In this document: piece after piece, positions 5,696 through 13,625 of the stretch
How positions within the stretch are numbered: position 1 is the stretch's first letter
Layout of the letters: each line of letters begins with the position of its first letter
DNA from: an uncultured Cryomorphaceae bacterium
GTDB taxonomy: Bacteria > Bacteroidota > Bacteroidia > Flavobacteriales > Schleiferiaceae
Reading direction: 5' to 3'
Length of the DNA: 16,270 nucleotides
Assembly: GCA_937900215.1 (NCBI GenBank)
Contig: CALCFH010000442.1
Span: 1 to 16,270, forward strand
Made by a program: the position numbers and the translations under genes
Notes under the pieces: generated by a model
Told to the model about the DNA's origin: nothing
Seen by the model: the letters and a program-made list of their open reading frames with translations, nothing else
The model's database searches: none

Positions 5696-8077
5696 ATGCG
5701 TTCATTCCGAATTCTATTTGTTAGTGTATTTGTTCTTGGATTTCTTGCTTCTTCGGCACAAACAGGAATCATTCGAGGAAGAGTTTTCAATGCCATCAAT
5801 AACGAGAGTATTCCCATTGCAGCCATTACGGTTGAAGGATTGCCAAATAAAGCAGTGGCCTCTGATTTAGATGGAAACTATGAAATCACAGGGTTAAATC
5901 CCGGTTTATACAATCTTACCGCTCAAATATTGGGTTTTGAAACCAAGACCATCTATGAAATTCAGGTGAGCAATGCCAAGCCCGCGGTGGCCAATTTTAG
6001 TTTGGAAGAATCCAATACCAAACTGGATGAAATTGTGGTAAGTGCTCAAGTTCAGTTCAACCGAAATCCTGAAAGTCCGGTTTCTGTTCAGACCATTGGA
6101 ATAAATGAAATACAAAGAAATCCGGGTGGAAACCAAGATATCTCTAGGGTAATTCAGGCTTTGCCAGGTGTTGCTAGCACGCCTAATTTCCGTAACGACT
6201 TAATTATTCGAGGAGGAGCGCCGAATGAGAACCGGTATTATTTAGATGGAATTGAGATTCCATCGATCAATCACTTTTCTACACAAGGTTCTGGCGGTGG
6301 ACCGGTTGGATTGATAAACGTGAATTTTATTCGTGAGGTGGATTTCTACACGGGTGCTTTCCCTGTAGAAAGAGGGAATACATTGAGTTCTGTAATGGAA
6401 TTAAAACTCAAAGACGGTAGAGAAGATAAATGGGGCTTTACCGGAATTGTAGGTGCAAGCGATATTGGACTTACTGCAGAAGGACCGCTCAGTAAAAAAA
6501 CCACCATGATTGCCTCCGTAAGAAGATCGTATCTCCAATTTCTTTTTAAAGCACTAGGACTTCCGTTTCTACCTACTTACAACGACTTCCAGGCAAAGGT
6601 GAAATACAAAATCAACAATAAGCACCAAATTACCTTCTTAGGATTAGGGGCCTTTGACAATTTTAGTTTGAATCTAGACGCAAATGAAACACCTGAGCAA
6701 CGCTACACTTTAAATATTCTACCAGTAAATGAACAATGGAACTACTCTGTGGGTGCCAAGTACACATACTTTGCTCAAAAGAGTTATACCAATGTGGTTC
6801 TGAGCCGATTTATGCTAAACAATTCTGCTTTCAAATATTTGAATAACGATGAATCCAGCACCCAGCTTTTAGATTACAATTCATTTGAAATTGAAAATAA
6901 ATTAAGAGTTGAAAATTTTTACAGAAGCAACGGATGGCGCTTGACCAATGGAGTGGGTTTTGAGCAATTGAAATACGATACCCAAGAAAGTGATCTTCGC
7001 GTTCCTGAAGGCCAAGACCCAAGGAATTATTCTACCTATTTAGGAATGTACAGATACAGTGCATTTAGTCAGGCTACCAAAAGTTTGTTGGATGAAAAGT
7101 TGGTGCTTTCGGGTGGTTTTAGAGTAGATGGAGTAGATTTTAATGAGAATACAGCCAATTTGCTGAATCAGTTTTCCCCTCGTATTTCTACCACCTACAA
7201 CTTCAATGAGAACTTCAGCTTCAATGCCAATTGGGGTATTTATTATCAGCTCCCTCCTTACACCCTACTTGGATTCAGAGATCAAGCAGGCAACTTGGTA
7301 AACGAAGATGCAACCTATATACGCAGTGAGCATTGGGTTGCCGGATTTGCTTATTACCTTCCATTTAATGCACGCATTGCGATAGAAGGATTTTACAAAG
7401 GCTATTCAAATTACCCTTTCCTCTTAACCGATTCTATCTCTCTCGCCAATTTGGGAAGTGATTTTGGAGTTATTGGCAATGCCCCTTCTGAGTCGAGTTC
7501 AGATGGAAGAGCGATGGGAATTGAAGTGGTATACCAGCAAAAACTGTTCAAAGGCTTTTTCGGAATTCTGTCTTACACCTTTGTAAACAGTGCATTCGAA
7601 GATAAAAGAGGTGATTTAATTCCATCATCATGGGATAACAGACACATTCTAACTTTTACAGGTGGAAAGAAATTCGGAAAGAACTGGGAAATAGGTATGC
7701 AGTATCAGTTCTTAGGTGGGGCTCCTTTTACACCTATAGACATTGCAACCTCTTCACTCATTGCCAATTGGGATGTTATTGGAAGAGGTATTCCAGATTT
7801 CAACAATTTGAACTCTCAACGCTTCTCTAACTTCAACAGAGTGAATGTGCGGATTGACAAAAAATGGTTTTTCACAGACTGGAACTTAGATTTATTCTTT
7901 GATATTCAAAACCTGCTAGCGGCAGCTGTACAAGGACCGGCTGTAGTAGACGTTGCTAGAGATGTCGATGGAATGGCCATCATCAATCCAAACGATCCTA
8001 CACGTTATGAACTCACTCAGTTTCCAAACGAAAGTGGCACAAGACTTCCAACCATAGGTGCCATAATCGAGTTCTAA
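5696..8077 (+). CDS. TonB-dependent outer-membrane receptor with carboxypeptidase-like N-domain
   Basis: A 793-residue outer-membrane protein. The signal peptide covers about residues 1-21 (ending LASSAQ). A CarboxypepD_reg-like beta-sandwich follows at about 24-105 (GRVFNAINNESIPIAAITVE and SDLDGNYEITGLNPGLYNL), a domain typical of Bacteroidota receptors. The plug domain runs from about 110 to 230 and contains SRVIQALPGVAS, LIIRGGAPNENRYYLDGIEI and RGNTLSSVMELKLKDG. The remainder is barrel strands, ending in a terminal aromatic residue (IGAIIEF) as outer-membrane insertion signals require. It should import a substrate using TonB-ExbBD energy. No SusD-like partner or substrate-handling enzyme lies beside it, so it is not a typical polysaccharide-locus SusC. 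The substrate is unknown. The sulfotransferase gene follows after 19 nt on the same strand. Confidence 0.94.
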   Translation: MRSFRILFVSVFVLGFLASSAQTGIIRGRVFNAINNESIPIAAITVEGLPNKAVASDLDGNYEITGLNPGLYNLTAQILGFETKTIYEIQVSNAKPAVANFSLEESNTKLDEIVVSAQVQFNRNPESPVSVQTIGINEIQRNPGGNQDISRVIQALPGVASTPNFRNDLIIRGGAPNENRYYLDGIEIPSINHFSTQGSGGGPVGLINVNFIREVDFYTGAFPVERGNTLSSVMELKLKDGREDKWGFTGIVGASDIGLTAEGPLSKKTTMIASVRRSYLQFLFKALGLPFLPTYNDFQAKVKYKINNKHQITFLGLGAFDNFSLNLDANETPEQRYTLNILPVNEQWNYSVGAKYTYFAQKSYTNVVLSRFMLNNSAFKYLNNDESSTQLLDYNSFEIENKLRVENFYRSNGWRLTNGVGFEQLKYDTQESDLRVPEGQDPRNYSTYLGMYRYSAFSQATKSLLDEKLVLSGGFRVDGVDFNENTANLLNQFSPRISTTYNFNENFSFNANWGIYYQLPPYTLLGFRDQAGNLVNEDATYIRSEHWVAGFAYYLPFNARIAIEGFYKGYSNYPFLLTDSISLANLGSDFGVIGNAPSESSSDGRAMGIEVVYQQKLFKGFFGILSYTFVNSAFEDKRGDLIPSSWDNRHILTFTGGKKFGKNWEIGMQYQFLGGAPFTPIDIATSSLIANWDVIGRGIPDFNNLNSQRFSNFNRVNVRIDKKWFFTDWNLDLFFDIQNLLAAAVQGPAVVDVARDVDGMAIINPNDPTRYELTQFPNESGTRLPTIGAIIEF

Positions 8078-8096
8078 GCTTGTATATTTACGTACA

Positions 8097-8867
8097 ATGT
8101 CTGAAACGGTATGGCTCTTTATGCATATTCCAAAAACTGCTGGTACTAGCTTGCGTCAGGTTTTGTCAAGAGAGTATAAAGAAAAGGGTGGATTAGAAAC
8201 AGTATACGAGCCTTCTCAAGTAGATTTAGGTCCGAATCAGAAAGAGGCAAAGGTGTATCTCGGGCACTTTCGTTACGGATTTCATTCTCATTTTAATAAA
8301 AATACCCGCTACATAAGCTTCATGCGTCGGCCTGAAGACCAGGCCTGGTCGCATTACAATTACTTGAATTCTCTACATCGTTTACCCTCTGAAATAAAAG
8401 ATTTTGGAGATTTTTTACATCATCCATATGGAAACAATCTACAATTGAGATTTATTAGTGGAATCGAACATATTGATGGCAAGGAGTGGGAAGTTGTAGA
8501 GATTGCCAAAGAAAACATCAGCCGTGATTTCGCTTTTATTGCTCCAATCGAAGAATACAACAAAGCCCTTCTATTGCTAAAACGTAAATTGGGATGGCAT
8601 AGAAATCCGGTATATCAATTGGCCAATGTTCAACAACAAAAGCCCATGCTATCTCAAGCAGACTATTCGATGGCTAATTCCGTACTGCAGCCAGAGATAG
8701 ACCTTTATCACTTTGTTATAAATCGATTTGCCAGTGAATATTTACAAGACAATCATTCCAATCTTGATCTTGAAATATTCAATTTCGAAAACAAGGCCTT
8801 CAGACTCTTAGACCCTTATTACGTTCGACTTAAATCTTTTTTTCGCTTAGATTCGAAGAATTCGTAA
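8097..8867 (+). CDS. Sulfotransferase-family protein
   Basis: A 256-residue cytoplasmic-looking protein without signal peptide. The N-terminal MHIPKTAGTSLRQVL (9-23) is the 5'-phosphosulfate-binding P-loop of the Sulfotransfer_2 type. FMRRPEDQAWSHYNYL (75-90) matches the 3'-phosphate-binding R-x-P...S-x-Y motif (Arg78, Ser85). Such enzymes move a sulfuryl group from PAPS to a hydroxyl of a sugar, lipid or small molecule. The acceptor cannot be read here. No PAPS-synthesis genes are in the window; the pAp phosphatase homologue at the left end is distant. TATATTTA 6 nt before the ATG is a weak -7-like match, so it may have its own promoter or be read through from the receptor gene. Its last 49 nt overlap the 3' end of the cyclase gene on the other strand. 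Confidence 0.85.
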   Translation: MSETVWLFMHIPKTAGTSLRQVLSREYKEKGGLETVYEPSQVDLGPNQKEAKVYLGHFRYGFHSHFNKNTRYISFMRRPEDQAWSHYNYLNSLHRLPSEIKDFGDFLHHPYGNNLQLRFISGIEHIDGKEWEVVEIAKENISRDFAFIAPIEEYNKALLLLKRKLGWHRNPVYQLANVQQQKPMLSQADYSMANSVLQPEIDLYHFVINRFASEYLQDNHSNLDLEIFNFENKAFRLLDPYYVRLKSFFRLDSKNS

Positions 8868-9529
8868 AAGCTTAAATTCATAAGAATAAGAAGCAATCCG
8901 TAGAAGGCATCTTCCATCGGAATGGTTCCGATTCTCTTTCCTAAATGATGTGCATCATTGTACCAAACGATGGGTTCATCAATCCATGATCCAGTTAAAA
9001 CACTATTTACCAGAAGAAAGGGAATTAAAATCAGTGCATACGCACGAATAAAATTGCCCATCCATTCTGTTTTATTGATGTAGATGTGCCATCCCATAAA
9101 AAGACCGAGTAGGAGAAAAGTACTCAAGGTATAGACTCTCTGATAATTTAGAACTGCAACCCCTAGAGGGAACCAAACCAGAAATGCTGGAATTTGCTGC
9201 TGAAACAATCGGTTTTGGGTATCGCCCAAGAAAAAATTGAGCACGCGATAAATAAAAATACATGAAAACGGAACCACTATAAAAAAGAGCCACTCTTCTA
9301 TGGGTAGATGAAAAATCGACAATCCAACTAAATACCGATCGTTAAATCCCCAGACGCCATATACCGTAAAGGCCACATCCCAAGCGATAAAAAACAATCC
9401 TGTTAGAGCAATGGCTTTAAGTAGCGAGAGAAAGCTTTTATAATATGCGATTTTGGATTCAAAAGAGCGCAACAGAGGGACAGCTAATGTAAAGACATCT
9501 AGAAACAGGTATAAGAATTTCTCTTTCAT
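8819..9529 (-). CDS. crtYcd: Lycopene cyclase, fused CrtYc-CrtYd type
   Basis: A 236-residue polytopic membrane protein with two lycopene-cyclase domains in one chain. The first carries the motif FHLPIEEW (73-80) and the second TIPMEDAFY (202-210). These are the paired P-x-E-(E/D) sites of the heterodimeric-type cyclases (CrtYc and CrtYd), here joined as in many Bacteroidota. It should cyclise a psi-end of lycopene or gamma-carotene into a beta-ring in the inner membrane. Whether one or both ends are closed cannot be told from sequence. It is the last gene of the carotenoid operon. Its ATG overlaps the crtZ stop by 4 nt, and its charged tail (ESKRKKDLSRT) lies in the 49-nt overlap with the convergent sulfotransferase gene. 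Confidence 0.9.
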   Translation of the reverse strand: MKEKFLYLFLDVFTLAVPLLRSFESKIAYYKSFLSLLKAIALTGLFFIAWDVAFTVYGVWGFNDRYLVGLSIFHLPIEEWLFFIVVPFSCIFIYRVLNFFLGDTQNRLFQQQIPAFLVWFPLGVAVLNYQRVYTLSTFLLLGLFMGWHIYINKTEWMGNFIRAYALILIPFLLVNSVLTGSWIDEPIVWYNDAHHLGKRIGTIPMEDAFYGLLLILMNLSFYEFFESKRKKDLSRT

Positions 9530-10011
9530 GCTCTCTTCTTGATATTTATCTTTTTAGACTGTTTGGAAGCCTTAAAGTACTTAGGGTGTATTATGAGCAT
9601 TCCGAAACTCTCACCCTGCTCTTTCCCTAAGTGTTTGTGATGCATTTTATGGGCAAATCGAATGGCCTTCAAATAAGACGATTGGGCATTTTTAAGCCAG
9701 CTAAAACGCTGATGAATAAACACCTCGTGCACCAAAAAATAGGCTAGGCCATATACTGCAATTCCAAACCCAATTGCGACAGAAATAGGCAGCTCATACA
9801 TCATGCCTAACATTATGCATAGCCAGCTTGGGATGGCAAAGATGAGAAAGAAGAGATCATTCTTCTCGAAGAAACCCGGATCCTTAACATGATGGTCTTT
9901 GTGTACGCTCCAAAGGAAGCCGTGCATTACGTATTTATGTGTAAACCAAGCCACAAATTCCATAAAGAAAAAGGTAGCGGATATAATTAGTATCCAATAA
10001 AGTGTACTCAC
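9526..10011 (-). CDS. crtZ: Beta-carotene hydroxylase CrtZ
   Basis: A 161-residue membrane di-iron hydroxylase of normal CrtZ length. All four histidine clusters are present: HKYVMH (25-30), HKDHH (37-41), HEVFIH (95-100) and HKMHH (121-125). The early helices (ILIISATFFFMEFVAWF) and a central hydrophobic hairpin anchor it in the inner membrane. CrtZ adds hydroxyl groups at C-3 of beta-rings; with a monocyclic substrate it would act at the one ring available. The gene overlaps its neighbours by 4 nt on both sides, which indicates translational coupling in an operon. The basic C-terminus (SKQSKKINIKKRA) is an unremarkable tail. Confidence 0.95.
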   Translation of the reverse strand: MSTLYWILIISATFFFMEFVAWFTHKYVMHGFLWSVHKDHHVKDPGFFEKNDLFFLIFAIPSWLCIMLGMMYELPISVAIGFGIAVYGLAYFLVHEVFIHQRFSWLKNAQSSYLKAIRFAHKMHHKHLGKEQGESFGMLIIHPKYFKASKQSKKINIKKRA

Positions 10012-10652
10012 AACTGATTATTTAAAATGAAAAAAAACAAGACTTGGGCAATAAACACTGGAATAGCCATAGGGTTTTTAAACACTGGAATTCTAGAGCG
10101 AGAAAGCCAATGAAAGAAAAGGCTGAGTCCGAACCAACCAATATAATTTTGCAAGGGAATTTGTGCCGATGTCCACATCCAAAAGTCAATTTTCATAGCA
10201 ACGGGTTCAATCAAAAAATCTATTGTAACCATAAGCAAGGCTCCTCCAACAATTTTCATAAAGGTAGAAATGAAAACCTCTGACATTGCTCTGGTTGCTA
10301 GAATTAAAATAAACCAATTCACTCCAATAATGACGGGTATTCCATCCAATCTCAGGCCCAAATTCTTACCATAGCTATAGTCGCCAAAAGGAAAGCCTGT
10401 TTTCACTCCAATCCATTCAGCTAGAAAGCCAAGAATGAAAATCCAAACAAATGCGCTCCACCATTGCCTCTTATCGCCTTCGTTATAGACGAAGAGTATT
10501 GCCATGGTAAGTAGTAAATTGAAGGGAGTAAGCGCTACGAAGAAATCACGATAGGGAGAAAGAATGCCCAACAATCCTACGGTATGAAAAATAAGTAGTA
10601 CCAACCAACCAATGAAAGGCTTTTGCTTGATATCAAATGGCATAATCCTCAT
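10008..10652 (-). CDS. cruF: Carotenoid biosynthesis protein, CruF-like (DUF422)
   Basis: A 214-residue membrane protein with about six helices, of the Caroten_synth/DUF422 family. Characteristic conserved stretches are EWIGVKTGFPFGDYSYG, the following GIPVIIGVNWFIL, and the acidic IDFLIEPVAMKIDFWMW, then IPLQNYIGWFGLSLFFHW. CruF enzymes hydrate the C-1,2 double bond of a psi-end (1'-hydroxylation). That fits the desaturase gene just upstream, whose relatives act on 1-hydroxycarotenoids. The start at 10652 lies 20 nt inside the desaturase gene; an alternative ATG three codons later (10643) still overlaps. The stop overlaps crtZ by 4 nt. The family call is strong; the hydratase activity is by homology only. 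Confidence 0.82.
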   Translation of the reverse strand: MRIMPFDIKQKPFIGWLVLLIFHTVGLLGILSPYRDFFVALTPFNLLLTMAILFVYNEGDKRQWWSAFVWIFILGFLAEWIGVKTGFPFGDYSYGKNLGLRLDGIPVIIGVNWFILILATRAMSEVFISTFMKIVGGALLMVTIDFLIEPVAMKIDFWMWTSAQIPLQNYIGWFGLSLFFHWLSRSRIPVFKNPMAIPVFIAQVLFFFILNNQL

Positions 10653-12108
10653 TGATTATATCTGTTGTAATTCTAGCCGACAATAAACACAAAGGAATCC
10701 CACCCCCTGGATGGGCACTTCCGCCTGCAAAGTAAAGGCCTTTCAACTTTCTTGAAAAATTAGGATGTCGCAAAAATGCACTCATAGCATCGTTGCTAGC
10801 CGAACCATATAAGGCCCCTTTGTAACTTGAAGTTTTACTCTCAATTAAGGGTGGAGTGAGCACCTCTTCTACCTCAATAAACGGTTCTATATCTGTTTTA
10901 AGGATTCCATTTAACTTTTGAATCACAGCAAGGCGAAGCTCTGCTCTAATTTGCTCCCAATCTTGACCGTAATCGCCGGGAGTATTCACCATTACAAACC
11001 AATTTTCAGAATCCTTTGGTGCATCTGTCTCGGTTTCTTTGGAGCTGATATTAATGTAAATAGTTGGATCCGTCGGTATGGATTTTTCTTTAAAAATGGA
11101 GTTAAACTCTGATCGATAATCATTGCTAAAAAATATGTTGTGCAATCCCAATTCTTGGAAGCTTTTTGAAATCCCCCAATAGAAAATAAAAGCAGAGCTT
11201 GAACGCTCCTGTTTCAATATTTTCTCTGGCGCTTTTTCTTTTGGAAGTAATTGTCTGTAGGTTGGATACACATCCGCATTACTTACGACCAAATCGGATA
11301 AATAGGACTTCCCTCCCACCTTAACGCCCGTGACTTGCTTATTGTTAACCAATATCTCATCCACCTTACTATTGAAAACAAATTCTACTCCAAGATCTTT
11401 GACCAAAGAAAAAAGAGCCTCCGTTATCGAATGCATTCCACCTTTGGGGTAAAAGGTTCCGACATTGTGTTCCAAATGAGGAATGATTTGCATCACCCCT
11501 GGGGTTAAAAAGGGGCTTGACCCGTTGTAGGTAGCAAATCGATCAAACAACTGTACTAATTTGGGATTTTTGAATCGCTTCGCATTCACAGCATGAAGAT
11601 TCTCCGTTAAATGAAGAGAATGCAGATTAAACAGGGCAGAAAACACCTCCTTATTGAAGTAGGTTTGCCATTTATGCAAAGAAGACTCTAAGAATAAACT
11701 GTGAGTGTTTTTATAAAGTTTGGCACTCTCTTCTAAATACCGAATTACCTTAACTGAAGGCTCATTGAGTTTATCTTGCACTTCTTGGGCAAAGGCCTTT
11801 GAGTCAGACCATGCTGTTAACCGTGTTCCATCTTCCCAAAAATATCTACAGGCCTCTTCGCATTGAACGAAGTTAAAATAGTCTCCCACCTTTTTACCAG
11901 CAGATTCTATTACTTCAGTCACTAAATTGGGCAAGGTAAATAAAGACGGACCTGCATCAAAGCGATATCCCTCTATTTCGAACTGAGATAGTTTTCCACC
12001 AGGATATGCATTTGACTCAAATACAAGTACTTGCCAACCCTTGGTTGCTAAGCTCACTGCGGTGGCCAAACCAGAGATTCCAGATCCAATTATAATGGCT
12101 TTAGACAT
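10633..12108 (-). CDS. crtD: CrtI-family carotenoid desaturase, probably 1-hydroxycarotenoid 3,4-desaturase (CrtD)
   Basis: A 491-residue FAD-dependent desaturase from the ATG at 12108. The frame is open 20 codons further up, but the Rossmann fold starts right after this ATG (MSKAIIIGSGISGLATAVSL), so the extension is rejected. The FAD-binding region continues with FESNAYPGGKLSQFEIEGYR. The C-terminal family signature is FAGGSAHPGGGIPLCLLSAR. The segment FDAGPSLFTLPNLV resembles Bacteroidota CrtD. Phytoene desaturases (CrtI) of the same phylum, as I remember them, read more like FDMGPSWYWMPDVF. A CruF-like hydratase immediately downstream, overlapping by 20 nt, supports CrtD. A CrtI role cannot be excluded without a tree. 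It is the first gene of the four-gene operon. Confidence 0.75.
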   Translation of the reverse strand: MSKAIIIGSGISGLATAVSLATKGWQVLVFESNAYPGGKLSQFEIEGYRFDAGPSLFTLPNLVTEVIESAGKKVGDYFNFVQCEEACRYFWEDGTRLTAWSDSKAFAQEVQDKLNEPSVKVIRYLEESAKLYKNTHSLFLESSLHKWQTYFNKEVFSALFNLHSLHLTENLHAVNAKRFKNPKLVQLFDRFATYNGSSPFLTPGVMQIIPHLEHNVGTFYPKGGMHSITEALFSLVKDLGVEFVFNSKVDEILVNNKQVTGVKVGGKSYLSDLVVSNADVYPTYRQLLPKEKAPEKILKQERSSSAFIFYWGISKSFQELGLHNIFFSNDYRSEFNSIFKEKSIPTDPTIYINISSKETETDAPKDSENWFVMVNTPGDYGQDWEQIRAELRLAVIQKLNGILKTDIEPFIEVEEVLTPPLIESKTSSYKGALYGSASNDAMSAFLRHPNFSRKLKGLYFAGGSAHPGGGIPLCLLSARITTDIINEDYAI

Positions 12109-12112
12109 ATTG

Positions 12113-12120
12113 CAAATCAA
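12113..12120 (-). promoter_or_regulatory. Weak -7-like element before the carotenoid operon
   Basis: The minus strand reads TTGATTTG, one mismatch from TAnnTTTG, 4 nt before the desaturase ATG. This is the same distance seen at recF and the DHH gene. The 79-nt divergent gap holds no obvious terminator or repeat. Without a -33 box this is only suggestive. Confidence 0.25.
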
Positions 12121-12187
12121 CATCAACCCTTTGGCATAGTTCGCGTTATTTGATAAAGTTTTACTCAATTTATTCTAAAGCCTTCCT

Positions 12188-12724
12188 TTGAAAACCTCCT
12201 CACCACTAGTCAAGTACTTTTTGTTCTTCGTTGTTGCGCTATTGGCCCTTTCTTTTCTGTTCCCACCAAAGCCAAAAATTCCCTCATCGAAGAATCCAAG
12301 TTTTGCTGTTCGCTCTTCAGACAAAATCTTTTTTAAAAATATGCGCGCCTATTTTTACCATATGAAGCCAGATAAGGCAGGTGTTTTCATGCTTCGGAAT
12401 TTGAAGAAATTGGAGGATGAGCCGTTTCAATTTTTACTTCTTGAGAATGAAGTAATGGATGAATGGTATATTCGAGCCTACTGGAAAGATAGCTCTATGG
12501 TAGGTTTATGGTGGATGAATGAGCAAGCTATTAATATTGACACTCTCAACAATGAAGAGCAATGGAAATTTGCATACGACTTCTACACTGCGCTTTTAAA
12601 TAACAATGATTTGAAATACAACTCCTTAGACTCAAGCATCGGCCCTGTTATTTTGGATGAAGATCAAAGGAATTTATATGAAACAACTCTATTTGACTAC
12701 TTTAGGATTATTGGATTAAACTAA
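12188..12724 (+). CDS. Hypothetical membrane-anchored protein, TTG start
   Basis: I do not recognise this 178-residue protein. A basic-flanked hydrophobic segment at about residues 9-25 (VKYFLFFVVALLALSFLF) reads as a signal anchor or uncleaved signal. It is followed by a proline-lysine stretch (PPKPKIPSSKNPS) and a soluble domain rich in aromatic and acidic residues (MDEWYIRAYWKDSS, VGLWWMNEQ). An in-frame stop lies at 12176-12178, so TTG at 12188 is the only start that keeps the membrane segment. The first ATG (12339) would lose it. Only one base separates its stop from the xerD ATG, so the two are probably cotranscribed. No cysteine that would mark a lipoprotein is seen. The domain is probably outside the inner membrane, function unknown. 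Confidence 0.6.
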   Translation: MKTSSPLVKYFLFFVVALLALSFLFPPKPKIPSSKNPSFAVRSSDKIFFKNMRAYFYHMKPDKAGVFMLRNLKKLEDEPFQFLLLENEVMDEWYIRAYWKDSSMVGLWWMNEQAINIDTLNNEEQWKFAYDFYTALLNNNDLKYNSLDSSIGPVILDEDQRNLYETTLFDYFRIIGLN

Positions 12725-12725
12725 T

Positions 12726-13625
12726 ATGAATTGGCAGCAGGCACTTCGTGGCTTTAAAACGTATTTGACACTTGAAAGAGGTTTGTCGCAAAACACGATA
12801 AAAGCCTATGTCAATGATTTAAAGTCGCTTCAACACTTTAGCGAAAATAAAAATCACAAAATTGCAGCGCTGGAAGTCATTCACCTAGAAGAATGCTTAA
12901 AGTTAGAGGTAGAAGCGGGAAAATCTAAGAGGAGTATCGCCCGTACTATCTCTTCTTGGCGCTCTTTTTTTGATTACCTCATTTATGATAAAAGTCTAGA
13001 AAGCAATCCAACTGATTTACTTGAAAGCCCCCGAATTGGTAGTTACCTACCTGAAGTATTGAGTTTAGAGGAAATAGACCTCATTGCCAATACACTAGAA
13101 TTAGGCTCAAAAAGTGGACATAGAGACCGAGCCTTGTTTGAGGTTCTTTATGGATGCGGCCTTAGAGTAAGTGAATTAACCGATTTAAAAATGGACGATC
13201 TATTTTTTGAAGAAGGCTTCATAAGAGTTATCGGCAAAGGAAATAAACAACGGATTGTACCTATAAATGATCTTGTTGTTCTTCACATTAGACTGTATCA
13301 GGAACAAATGCGCAATCATATTGGCATTACAGAAAAAGCGAAGCCTTATGTTTTCGTTAACCAAAAAGGTGGACGATTGAGCCGGGTAAGCGTCTTCAAA
13401 TGGGTAAAAGTATGGGCCGAAAAGGCAGGAATAAAAAAGAGTATAAGTCCGCATACTTTCAGACATTCATTTGCAACGCATCTGGTGCGCAATGGAGCAG
13501 ATCTAAGGGTAGTTCAGGAAATGTTAGGGCATGAAAGTATACTGACAACCGAGATTTACACGCATTTAGATCGCAAACATTTAGAAGAAGCTATCTTAAA
13601 ATTTCACCCTAGAGGCTCACGTTAG
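12726..13625 (+). CDS. xerD: Tyrosine recombinase XerD
   Basis: A 299-residue tyrosine recombinase of exact Xer length. The N-terminal core-binding domain (FKTYLTLERGLSQNTIKAY) precedes the catalytic domain. The catalytic residues are all visible: Arg147 in YGCGLRVSEL, Lys171 in GKGNKQR, His243 and Arg246 in HTFRHSFATHL, His269 in LGHES, and the nucleophile Tyr278 in EIYTHLD. XerC/XerD resolve chromosome dimers at dif during division. Ending in HPRGSR and the general pattern favour XerD over XerC, but the pair are similar. There is no attachment site, integrase cargo or boundary repeat nearby, so this is the housekeeping enzyme rather than a phage integrase. Its stop TAG interlocks with the TAA of the convergent adaptor gene (TTAG). 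Confidence 0.92.
   Translation: MNWQQALRGFKTYLTLERGLSQNTIKAYVNDLKSLQHFSENKNHKIAALEVIHLEECLKLEVEAGKSKRSIARTISSWRSFFDYLIYDKSLESNPTDLLESPRIGSYLPEVLSLEEIDLIANTLELGSKSGHRDRALFEVLYGCGLRVSELTDLKMDDLFFEEGFIRVIGKGNKQRIVPINDLVVLHIRLYQEQMRNHIGITEKAKPYVFVNQKGGRLSRVSVFKWVKVWAEKAGIKKSISPHTFRHSFATHLVRNGADLRVVQEMLGHESILTTEIYTHLDRKHLEEAILKFHPRGSR

Noticed and set aside
5696..8077. SusC-type polysaccharide utilisation locus
   Set aside because: There is no SusD-like lipoprotein, glycoside hydrolase or regulator next to the receptor.
12109..12168. 20-residue extension of the CrtD-like desaturase
   Set aside because: The FAD-binding fold begins directly after the ATG at 12108, as in the family. The extension would also cover the putative promoter.
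12726..13625. Tyrosine recombinase as sign of an integrated mobile element
   Set aside because: Length and sequence fit housekeeping XerD. No direct repeats, tRNA target, phage or cargo genes are nearby.
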